This document shows, piece after piece, positions 1 to 6,977 of a stretch of 64,000 nucleotides of DNA. A program made the position numbers and the translations under genes. The notes below the pieces were generated by a model, which was not told where the DNA came from, searched no databases, and was given only the letters and a program-made list of their open reading frames with translations. Source of the stretch: Hydrogenophilus sp. (GTDB lineage Bacteria > Pseudomonadota > Gammaproteobacteria > Burkholderiales > Rhodocyclaceae). The DNA lies in contig JAOAEZ010000002.1 in NCBI GenBank assembly GCA_026416515.1, positions 1 through 64,000 of the forward strand, given 5' to 3'. How positions within the stretch are numbered: the stretch's first letter is position 1; each line of letters begins with the position of its first letter.

Positions 1-2
1 CG

Positions 3-113
3 CAGGAGACGGCGGCGCTTTCGCGGGCGCAGATCCTGCAGCAAGCGGGGGTCGCGATGCTGGCTCAGGCGAATGCGTTGCCGCAGCAGGTGCTCCAATT
101 ATTGCGCGGTTAA
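3..113 (+). CDS. fliC: flagellin, C-terminal end (partial)
   Basis: Only the last 36 codons are in the window; the gene enters from the left edge and stops with TAA at 111-113. The translated end reads AQILQQAGVAMLAQANALPQ followed by QVLQLLRG, which is the near-invariant C-terminal D0 helix of flagellin. That helix packs in the filament core and is the part FliS binds. The frame is open from the first complete codon. Finding flagellin directly upstream of flgD, rather than flgB-flgC, is unusual. Confident family call from a short piece; whether it is the main or a secondary flagellin cannot be told. Confidence 0.88.
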   Translation, partial: QETAALSRAQILQQAGVAMLAQANALPQQVLQLLRG

Positions 114-115
114 CG

Positions 116-154
116 GAGGTTGAGGGCGGCAACCTCAGCCGGCAACTGCTGCCG
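116..154 (+). other. two tandem hairpins between flagellin and flgD
   Basis: GAGGTTG at 116-122 pairs with CAACCTC at 130-136, and CGGCA at 140-144 pairs with TGCCG at 150-154. Neither stem is followed by a T-tract, so this is not a clear intrinsic terminator. It may attenuate read-through or protect the 3' end of an abundant flagellin mRNA. The flgD ribosome binding site (aaaaggag, 161-168) follows directly. Confidence 0.4.
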
Positions 155-175
155 TAGGCAAAAAGGAGATGAACG

Positions 176-844
176 ATGAGCGTGACTACCACTCAACCGA
201 CTACGGCGGAGGCGATCTTGGCACGTCTCGGCAGCCGTCGAAAGGCCGAAAGCGGTGAGATCGATGCAGTCCAAAATCGCTTTTTGACATTATTGACCAC
301 GCAGTTGAAAAATCAAGATCCTTTGAATCCGATGGAAAATGCTGAGATTACCTCTCAACTGGCCCAACTGTCGACGGTCCAGGGGATCGAAAATTTAAAC
401 AAGATGTTCAAAGAATTCACCACAACTGCGCGTTTTTCCGAGCTGGCGACATTGGTGGGGCGTGGGGTTTTGATTCCAGGGGATCGCCTTGAACTGACCC
501 AGGCGGGTGCGGTAGGGGGGGTAGAGCTGGAGAACCCCGCGCAATCGGTGAAGGTGCGAATCATCGACGCCAACGGTATCCCCGTGCGGACGTTGGATCT
601 GGGAAGCCGCCCAGCGGGGGCGCACAATTTCGTTTGGGATGGAAAGGCCGACAACGGCGAACAGGCAGCGGTAGGCGTCTACCGGATCGAAGTGGAGGCG
701 AGGAACGGCAGCGAAACCGTGGTGGCACGCAAGTTGCAGCTTGCCCAAGTGACCGGGGTTGTGCGCGGTCAGAACGGCGCCGACCTGCAGGTGGGAGAGC
801 ACGGAATCTTCCGGCTCGACGAGATACGGCAAGTGCTGATGTGA
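176..844 (+). CDS. flgD: flagellar hook capping protein FlgD
   Basis: FlgD is the scaffold that caps the growing hook and places FlgE subunits; it is exported and later discarded. The 222-residue product has the N-terminal signature QLKNQDPLNPMENAEITSQL near residues 43-62, then a C-terminal FlgD Ig/tudor-like region (SVKVRIIDANGIPVRTLDLG) and an FnIII-like end. ATG at 176 has a good AAAAGGAG site. flgE begins 12 bases after the stop. The 3' end of the gene carries a consensus-perfect sigma-54 promoter (723-738). Length is normal for the family. Confidence 0.97.
   Translation: MSVTTTQPTTAEAILARLGSRRKAESGEIDAVQNRFLTLLTTQLKNQDPLNPMENAEITSQLAQLSTVQGIENLNKMFKEFTTTARFSELATLVGRGVLIPGDRLELTQAGAVGGVELENPAQSVKVRIIDANGIPVRTLDLGSRPAGAHNFVWDGKADNGEQAAVGVYRIEVEARNGSETVVARKLQLAQVTGVVRGQNGADLQVGEHGIFRLDEIRQVLM
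723..738 (+). promoter_or_regulatory. candidate sigma-54 promoter inside flgD, reading into flgE
   Basis: The 16-mer TGGCACGCAAGTTGCA matches every specified base of the sigma-54 core consensus TGGCACG-N4-TTGCW, with GG and GC exactly ten bases apart. Transcription would start around 750, leaving a leader of about 107 bases before flgE at 857. It lies in codons for VARKLQ, so protein constraint could create part of it by chance. A sigma-54 activator (FleR-like, 49730-51193) in the same flagellar region makes it plausible. RpoN itself is not in the window. Confidence 0.55.
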
Positions 845-856
845 GGGAGAAGAACC

Positions 857-2101
857 ATGGCTTTCCAACAAGGTTTAAGCGGTTTGACTTCGAACGCCCG
901 AGCGTTGGATGTGGTGAGCCACAATATCTCCAACTCCAATACGTCAGGATATAAGTCGAGCCAGACAGTTTTCTCCGACATCTATTCGCAAACGCTCGGG
1001 GCGAATCCCTATAACCAGGTGGGGAGCGGCGGATCGGTTCCGGCGGTGCGCCAAAACTTTAGCCAAGGGGCAATCGTCAATACCGGAAACGCGTTGGATA
1101 TGGCGATCAACGGGGAGGGGTTTTTTATGGTGAAACGGGCGGTTCAGGGAGATATCCAGCGCTTTTATACACGAGCCGGGGAATTTCAGCTCGATAAGGA
1201 TGGTTATATCGTCAGCTCCACAGGCTACCAGTTGTTAGGGTTTCCAGGGGGAGCGGGTTCTGGGGATCCGGTGCCGCTGAAGGTGCCCTTCGACGCGGGA
1301 CAGCCTGTCCAGACGACAAGCGTGCAAACGGGATTTAACCTCGATGCCAACGCGCCGGTGATCAGCGCACCCTTTAACGCCTCAGACCCGAATACCTACA
1401 ATTTTTCGACCTCTGTTCAAGTTTACGACTCTTTAGGGATTTCCCATGCGATGACTTTCTATTTCCGCAAACAAACGCCTGCCCCCCCTAACTATAACTG
1501 GGACGTTTATGTGACGGTGGATGGGTCTAACTATACCCCTTCCGCTCCCTTTGGGCCGCAAACGTTAACTTTTAATGCTTCTGGGCAGCTGACAGCCCCT
1601 AACCCGGCGACGATCAACGTAACAGGTATTACCCTAACCAATGGTGCGAACATCGGGACAGGGGGGACGATCGCTTGGGATTTCAATGCTACTCAGTATG
1701 CAATTGCGTCAAGCGTAAATACGTTGCAGCAAAACGGTAAACCGCCGGGAAACCTCACCAGTGTATCGGTATCGCGCGAGGGGCGAGTTCAGGCGCGGTA
1801 TACCAACGGCGATGTTCAGGATATCGGCACAGTGGCATTAGCCGATTTCCGTGATCCTAACGCCTTGATTTCCATGGGAGACAATTTGTGGACCAACACG
1901 TTGGAGTCGGGCGATCCACTGGTCGGTTCTCCTGGTAGCGGACGGTTGGGTTATGTCACGGGTGGGGCCGTTGAGTCGTCGAACGTCGATCTGACTCAGG
2001 AGCTGGTGAATATGATTATCTATCAGCGCGCCTACCAAGCAAATGCCCAGTCCATTCGGACGCAGGATCAGATTTTGCAGACGGTGATCAACCTCCGCTA
2101 G
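857..2101 (+). CDS. flgE: flagellar hook protein FlgE
   Basis: FlgE polymerises into the curved hook that joins rod and filament; it leaves by the flagellar type III apparatus. The 414-residue product opens with the rod/hook signature (SHNISNSNTSGYKSSQTVF, residues about 20-38) and ends with the paired C-terminal D0 helix (ELVNMIIYQRAYQANAQSIR). The middle (about 90-350) is the surface-exposed D1/D2 region, including GEGFFMV and a FlgE D2-like stretch. ATG at 857 follows ggaga. The gene sits between flgD and flgF and may also have its own sigma-54 promoter. Confidence 0.97.
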   Translation: MAFQQGLSGLTSNARALDVVSHNISNSNTSGYKSSQTVFSDIYSQTLGANPYNQVGSGGSVPAVRQNFSQGAIVNTGNALDMAINGEGFFMVKRAVQGDIQRFYTRAGEFQLDKDGYIVSSTGYQLLGFPGGAGSGDPVPLKVPFDAGQPVQTTSVQTGFNLDANAPVISAPFNASDPNTYNFSTSVQVYDSLGISHAMTFYFRKQTPAPPNYNWDVYVTVDGSNYTPSAPFGPQTLTFNASGQLTAPNPATINVTGITLTNGANIGTGGTIAWDFNATQYAIASSVNTLQQNGKPPGNLTSVSVSREGRVQARYTNGDVQDIGTVALADFRDPNALISMGDNLWTNTLESGDPLVGSPGSGRLGYVTGGAVESSNVDLTQELVNMIIYQRAYQANAQSIRTQDQILQTVINLR

Positions 2102-2122
2102 TGAGATGAGAGGAGGGTGACG

Positions 2123-2863
2123 ATGGACCGGATGATCTACCTCGCCATGACCGGCGCGAAATACACCCTCGAACAGGAGGCGGCGGTTGCCCATAACTTG
2201 GCTAATGTAAATACCCCAGGTTTTAAAGAGGCGATGCATCGGCTGCGGGCGGTGAACGTTCAGACAACGGCTTTGCCGTCCCGGGCGTTCGTGGTGGATG
2301 CTACCGTTGCAACCCGCTTCCGCGATGGTGCCCTTGAATTGACGGGCCGTCCGCTGGACGCGGCGATCAACGGGCCTGGCTTTTTTGCGGTCCAAACTCC
2401 CGATGGAGGAGAGGCCTACACCCGTAACGGGGCATTTCAGACCGATGTCACCGGTCTTCTGCGACTGCCCAGCGGCCAGCCGGTGTTGGGGGAGGGAGGG
2501 GCACCGATTACCTTGCCGCCCGACCGCGAGTATCTGATCGGTAGAGATGGAACGATCAATGCGATCGATCCCGTAACGCGGCAGATCGAAGCGGTGGGCC
2601 GCTTGCGGTTGGTCAATCCGCCACTGACCGATTTGCAGCGCGGGGAAGATGGCCTCTTTCGGTTGCCGGCGGGAGCGCCGCCGCTGCCGGAGGATCCTAC
2701 CGTGCAGGTACGTGGGGGGTATCTGGAGAGATCCAATGTTGAGGTGGTGGACCAAATGGTCCGCATGATCGCACTGGCGCGGCAGTACGAGCTCAATACG
2801 CGAATGATTCGCGCCGCCGATGAGAACGCCCAGCGGGCGACAGCACTTCTTTCCCCGCGCTAA
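2123..2863 (+). CDS. flgF: flagellar basal-body rod protein FlgF
   Basis: FlgF is a proximal-rod subunit in the periplasm. The product has the N-terminal rod signature ([20 protein letters not shown]) and the C-terminal partner helix (NVEVVDQMVRMIALARQYEL). I chose ATG 2123, giving 246 residues beginning MDRMIYLAM as in other FlgF proteins, over the in-frame GTG at 2117, because that GTG lies inside the ribosome binding site AGGAGGG (2111-2117). The next gene is the paralogous distal-rod gene flgG, separated by 107 bases with a hairpin. Confidence 0.96.
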   Translation: MDRMIYLAMTGAKYTLEQEAAVAHNLANVNTPGFKEAMHRLRAVNVQTTALPSRAFVVDATVATRFRDGALELTGRPLDAAINGPGFFAVQTPDGGEAYTRNGAFQTDVTGLLRLPSGQPVLGEGGAPITLPPDREYLIGRDGTINAIDPVTRQIEAVGRLRLVNPPLTDLQRGEDGLFRLPAGAPPLPEDPTVQVRGGYLERSNVEVVDQMVRMIALARQYELNTRMIRAADENAQRATALLSPR

Positions 2864-2909
2864 CGTCGAGCGGGTGATTTAACGAAAAAAAAGCCTTTTT
2901 CTCTTTCGG

Positions 2910-2926
2910 TTCGTGCTTCGCACGAA
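2910..2926. other. hairpin in the flgF-flgG spacer
   Basis: TTCGTGC (2910-2916) pairs with GCACGAA (2920-2926) around a three-base loop, 16-47 bases after the flgF stop region and upstream of flgG. An A8 run lies before it (2884-2892), so on the minus strand it would be followed, after a short gap, by a T-run. On the plus strand no T-tract follows. It is the only sizeable spacer between flgD and flgL and could tune flgG expression. Its function is not shown. Confidence 0.35.
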
Positions 2927-2970
2927 GCGCTATCCTGAACGAGAGTCGGGGAACGACGAGGAGCAGAACG

Positions 2971-3753
2971 ATGATTCGGTCGCTGTGGGTGGCCCGTACC
3001 GGGCTCGATGCGCAACAGACGCAATTGGATGTGATTTCGCACAATCTCGCAAATGTCAATACCAACGGCTTTAAACGGCAGCGGGCAGTCTTTGAGGATC
3101 TGCTCTACCAAATGCTGCGCCAACCGGGTGCCCAGAATACCCAACAAAATCAGATCGGTAGCGGTCTACAGATCGGAACAGGCGTGCGGCCTGTCGCAAC
3201 AGAGCGGATTTTTCTTCAGGGGACCCTACAAAAGACCGACAATCCCCTTGATGTAGCGGTCCAGGGACGGGGGTTTTTGCAAATCCAACTCCCCGATGGA
3301 ACGGTAGCCTATACGCGAGATGGGAGCCTGCAGCTCGACAATCAGGGGAATGTGGTGACGGCGTCCGGGTATCCTTTAGCCGATGCGATCAATATTCCTG
3401 CCGACGCTTTGTCTATTACGATCGGTAAAGATGGAACGGTAAGCGTTCGGCAGCCGGGGAATGTAGCGCCGGTACAGGTAGGACAGATCCAGTTGGTGAC
3501 CTTCGTAAACGAGGGGGGGTTGCAGGCGATCGGCGAGAATCTTTTTGTCGAGACCGCGGCTAGCGGTCCTCCGCAGGTGAATGTTCCAGGGACCAACGGG
3601 GCGGGGAACTTGATGCAGGGTTACGTGGAAAACTCAAACGTCAATGTCGCGGAAGAGTTGGTTTCGATGATCGTGACTCAGCGCGCTTACGAACTCAACG
3701 CGAAGGCGATCCAAACCTCTGATCAGATGCTCGCCCGGTTGTCCCAACTGTAA
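2971..3753 (+). CDS. flgG: flagellar basal-body distal rod protein FlgG
   Basis: FlgG forms the distal rod that passes through the P and L rings. The 260-residue product begins [20 protein letters not shown] with [22 protein letters not shown], the family signature, and ends with [20 protein letters not shown]. The FlgG-specific segment after residue 40 (QMLRQPGAQ...[10 protein letters not shown]) separates it from FlgF and FlgE. ATG 2971 has ggagcag upstream. Length is exactly typical (E. coli 260). flgH follows after 25 bases. Confidence 0.98.
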   Translation: MIRSLWVARTGLDAQQTQLDVISHNLANVNTNGFKRQRAVFEDLLYQMLRQPGAQNTQQNQIGSGLQIGTGVRPVATERIFLQGTLQKTDNPLDVAVQGRGFLQIQLPDGTVAYTRDGSLQLDNQGNVVTASGYPLADAINIPADALSITIGKDGTVSVRQPGNVAPVQVGQIQLVTFVNEGGLQAIGENLFVETAASGPPQVNVPGTNGAGNLMQGYVENSNVNVAEELVSMIVTQRAYELNAKAIQTSDQMLARLSQL

Positions 3754-3778
3754 GCGGGGATGGAGAAGGAGCACAGCG

Positions 3779-4486
3779 ATGGTGACGGCGGTGGTATGGG
3801 GGGTATGGCAGGCGGTTTGGCGAGCGGCAGTAGTCGGGGGGGTCTTATGGGTCTTGAGCGCGTGCGCACCGCTTGAACCGACACCACCGGCGATCGTGCA
3901 CCAGCCGATGACAGCTCGGCCCATTGCGATAGACGCCCAGCCAGCCGCGAACGGGACAATCTTTCGAGCCCAGGCGGCACGCCCCCTTTTTGAGGACCGT
4001 AAGCCTCGTTATGTGGGCGATATCTTGACGATCAATCTCGTGGAAAAGACCTCGGCAAAGAAGAACAGCAACGCGGCCGCTTCTAAAAAAGCGAGCAGCA
4101 ACGCCCAACTCAACACGATTAACCGTTTGCCGCTCGCCGGGCTTAATGGGTTAGGGCTCTCTGCCTCTGCCGATTCTAGCCTTGAAGGCAAAGGAAGCGC
4201 CTCGGCCGATAATGCGTTTGAGGGAACAATCACCGTGACGGTGGTGGAGGTGCTTCCTAACGGCAACCTTTTGGTCTCGGGGGAGAAACAAATCGCTATC
4301 AATCAAGGGCGCGAGTATATCCGCTTTTCGGGGGTCGTCAATCCCGATACGATCAGCGGGAGGAATAGCGTCGATTCAACGCAGGTTGCCGACGCCCGAA
4401 TCGAGTATGTCGGGAGCGGCTATCTCGACGAGGCTCAAAAGATGGGGTGGTTGCAGCGATTCTTCCTGAATGTGATGCCGTTTTGA
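3779..4486 (+). CDS. flgH: flagellar L-ring lipoprotein FlgH
   Basis: FlgH forms the outer-membrane L ring, a bushing for the rotating rod. The 235-residue product has a lipoprotein signal with lipobox LSAC, cysteine at residue 29. The mature part carries the conserved blocks RPLFEDRKPRYVGDILTINL, a Ser/Ala-rich segment, GNLLVSGEKQIAINQGREYI and FSGVVNPDTI. ATG 3779 follows GAGAAGGAG at good spacing. The signal peptide is rather long, with an Arg at 15 before the core, so processing from a shorter start is possible, but no better start is seen. Confidence 0.96.
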   Translation: MVTAVVWGVWQAVWRAAVVGGVLWVLSACAPLEPTPPAIVHQPMTARPIAIDAQPAANGTIFRAQAARPLFEDRKPRYVGDILTINLVEKTSAKKNSNAAASKKASSNAQLNTINRLPLAGLNGLGLSASADSSLEGKGSASADNAFEGTITVTVVEVLPNGNLLVSGEKQIAINQGREYIRFSGVVNPDTISGRNSVDSTQVADARIEYVGSGYLDEAQKMGWLQRFFLNVMPF

Positions 4487-4503
4487 GAGTGTGGAGGGGA
4501 GCG

Positions 4504-5640
4504 ATGAAGGGAAATCAGAAAGCGACTGGAGATGGCGGCCGAAAGCGGTTGTCCGCCGCAGCGATGGCACTTGCACTGGTAGCGAATCCGGTATCTGCAG
4601 AGCGGTTAAAAGAGATCGCAACGATCGCGGGGGTGCGCGATAATCAGTTGGTGGGCTATGGGTTGGTGATTGGGCTCGATGGCAGCGGGGATCAGACGAC
4701 CCAAACCCCTTTCACGGTTCAAAGTACATTAAATATGCTGCGCAATCTAGGAGTTACCCTGCCGCCGGGAACCAATCTACAGTTAAAAAATGTGGCCGCG
4801 GTGATGGTGACCGCTGAATTGCCGCCCTTTGCGAGGGTAGGGCAGCGAATCGACGTCACCGTTTCGTCGATCGGCAACGCCAAAAGCTTGCGGGGGGGGA
4901 CCCTGGTGATGACGCCCCTAAAAGGAGCCGATGGGCAAGTTTATGCGATTGCCCAGGGAAATGTATTGGTGGGAGGGGCCGGAGCCCAGGCGGGGGGGGC
5001 AGCACAGACGATTAACCACTTAGCAGCAGGTCGCATTCCCAATGGGGCTACCGTCGAGCGGGAGGTTCCTTTAGATTTTGCCACCGATGGGCCGATCGTG
5101 GTGGAGCTGAAGACAAGCGATTTTGCGACGGCAGCCCGAGTGGTGGAGGCGATCGACCGCGCGTTGGGTCGCGGCCGCGCACGGGCGTTGGATGGCCGAA
5201 CGATCGAGGTGAGTGCACCAGCAGAGGCCAACAGCCGAGTGGCTCTCCTAGGACGACTGATGGAGTTGCCGGTCGATCCCGTCGAAGAACGGGCTAAAGT
5301 GGTTGTCAATGCCCGGACCGGTTCGGTGGTGATGAACCGCGCCGTGCGTTTGGAACCTGTGGCGGTGGCGCATGGAAATTTGAAAGTCACTATCGGAGAG
5401 GATCTGACGATCTCTCAACCGCAAACACCGCTTGCCGGTGGGCAGACGGTAGCGGCGCGGCAGGGACAGGTGAAGATCGAGCAGCCACCGGCGATGCTTC
5501 ACCACGTCCGCGGTGGCGCCGACCTCGGCGAGGTAATCAAAGCGCTCAACGCGTTGGGGGCAACGCCGACCGACATCATCAGCATCTTGCAAGCGATGAA
5601 AGCAGCGGGGGCGCTGAAAGCTGACTTGGAGGTAATTTAG
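4504..5640 (+). CDS. flgI: flagellar P-ring protein FlgI
   Basis: FlgI forms the periplasmic P ring around the distal rod. I start at ATG 4504, after gtggaggggagcg, giving 378 residues with a signal peptide ending near VANPVSA; the in-frame GTG at 4447 would put 19 extra residues ahead of it and overlap flgH. The mature protein starts RLKEIATIAGVRDNQLVGYG and contains NLGVTLPPGTNLQLKNVAAV and the C-terminal DIISILQAMKAAGALKADLE, all FlgI hallmarks. TAG at 5638-5640 is directly followed by the flgJ ATG, so the two are translationally linked. Confidence 0.97.
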   Translation: MKGNQKATGDGGRKRLSAAAMALALVANPVSAERLKEIATIAGVRDNQLVGYGLVIGLDGSGDQTTQTPFTVQSTLNMLRNLGVTLPPGTNLQLKNVAAVMVTAELPPFARVGQRIDVTVSSIGNAKSLRGGTLVMTPLKGADGQVYAIAQGNVLVGGAGAQAGGAAQTINHLAAGRIPNGATVEREVPLDFATDGPIVVELKTSDFATAARVVEAIDRALGRGRARALDGRTIEVSAPAEANSRVALLGRLMELPVDPVEERAKVVVNARTGSVVMNRAVRLEPVAVAHGNLKVTIGEDLTISQPQTPLAGGQTVAARQGQVKIEQPPAMLHHVRGGADLGEVIKALNALGATPTDIISILQAMKAAGALKADLEVI

Positions 5641-6933
5641 ATGAGTGTAGCATCATTACCCGCATTTGATCCAAGGTCCGTCGAGGCGCTGAGGCGGGCG
5701 GCGCGCGCCGGTGAGACGCAAGCGACACGGCAGGCAGCGCAGCAGTTTGAGGCGCTCGTTTTGCAGCAGCTGCTGAAGAATCTGCGCGCGACCGCCGAAG
5801 CCTTCGGCAGCGAAGCGTCGAGCGAACGGCGGACATGGCAGGAGCTCGCAGACCAACAGCTCGCGAACGACCTTGCCCGGGCGGGGGGACTCGGTTTGGC
5901 CAGAGTGCTCGAGCGGCAATGGTTGCCGCGGCAAACGCCGGCAACTCCGTCGGAGGGGGAATTTGGAGCGTCTACCCCTTCCGAGAGGCGGCAGGAGTTG
6001 CCTACTGAAGAGCGGTCTCTGGGCGTGCAGACGGCTGCGTCAGAAGAGCGTTTGCCGGCTTCAAGAGAGGGAGAGGTGATCGAAGATGGCGAGCAGTTAC
6101 CCGAGATTGCCGAGCGCTCTTTTGTCCGGGAGAGAGGAGCTGCTCCTGTGCTCGAGAGATCCCTGACAGCGGATCGTGACAATCCTTTAACCTTGTTATT
6201 GGAAATGTTGGGGGTCGCCCCTCCGCTTGCAGCTGCTTCGGAAGAGCACCTCCCGCCGTTGGTGTCTTTAGAACGAGACGATGGTGCGGCGAGTGGGGTG
6301 GCGGCTCCAATGGCAGAGCGATCTGCCCCCCTTCCGGGGAGGGTTGAAGAGAGAAGAGGAATAGCCCCCGTGGTGGAACGTTCGATCTCAGCGGCAGCAG
6401 GCGCGCAATCTGCCTCTCCTCGGTTCGGGGGTGAGGAGGACAGAGTCGCCCGCTTTGTAGAGACTTTGTGGCCCCATGCGCAGCGAGCAGCCGGTCGTTT
6501 GGGGGTGCCGCCAGCGTTTTTGATCGCCCAAGCGGGCTTGGAGACGGGATGGGGACGGGCGGTTTTGAAACGACCCAATGGCGCGTCGACCCATAACTAC
6601 TTTAACCTCAAAGCGACCAGCGATTGGCAGGGAGAGAGTGTGCGGGTTCGAACGACCGAGTACCTCAACGGCCGCCCCACCCAAGAGTGGTCGAGGTTTC
6701 GCGCTTATTCGTCGATAGAAGAAGCGTTTGCCGATTATGTTCGTTTTCTTGAGTCCAACCAGCGGTACGCTGCCGCCCGCGATACCTCCGATCCTCGTCG
6801 CTTTGCCCGTGCGCTGCAACAGGGAGGCTATGCGACCGACCCACGCTATGCCGAAAAACTGCTCAGCGTGATTCAGAGCAGCCGTTTCCGTAACGCCGTA
6901 GCACAGGCGTCCGCCGGCACGGCTCTTGCTTGA
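5641..6933 (+). CDS. flgJ: FlgJ, rod-cap protein with peptidoglycan glucosaminidase domain
   Basis: FlgJ caps the growing rod and opens the peptidoglycan so the rod can pass. Residues 30-60 hold the rod-scaffold motif (QQFEALVLQQLLKNLRATAE). Residues about 265-420 are the glucosaminidase domain, with FLIAQAGLETGWGRA (putative catalytic Glu301) and HNYFNLKA. At 430 residues it is much longer than E. coli FlgJ (313), because of an acidic, low-complexity linker (about 95-260) with five spaced ERS tripeptides at 124, 158, 172, 226 and 246. The start ATG abuts the flgI stop, and its GGAGG lies in the end of flgI. Confidence 0.95.
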   Translation: MSVASLPAFDPRSVEALRRAARAGETQATRQAAQQFEALVLQQLLKNLRATAEAFGSEASSERRTWQELADQQLANDLARAGGLGLARVLERQWLPRQTPATPSEGEFGASTPSERRQELPTEERSLGVQTAASEERLPASREGEVIEDGEQLPEIAERSFVRERGAAPVLERSLTADRDNPLTLLLEMLGVAPPLAAASEEHLPPLVSLERDDGAASGVAAPMAERSAPLPGRVEERRGIAPVVERSISAAAGAQSASPRFGGEEDRVARFVETLWPHAQRAAGRLGVPPAFLIAQAGLETGWGRAVLKRPNGASTHNYFNLKATSDWQGESVRVRTTEYLNGRPTQEWSRFRAYSSIEEAFADYVRFLESNQRYAAARDTSDPRRFARALQQGGYATDPRYAEKLLSVIQSSRFRNAVAQASAGTALA

Positions 6934-6977
6934 TCGAAGGATGAGACAAGAGCGATCGTTGCGGAGAGGAGCACGCC

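Noticed and set aside
4205..4212. GCCGATAA, a perfect sigma-28 -10, inside flgH.
   Set aside because: No TAAA-like -35 at 15 bases upstream; it encodes ADN in the conserved FlgH region.
5637..6578. Long minus-strand open frame opposite flgJ.
   Set aside because: Shadow of the low-complexity FlgJ linker; Ser/Arg/Ala-rich with no motif and no start signal.
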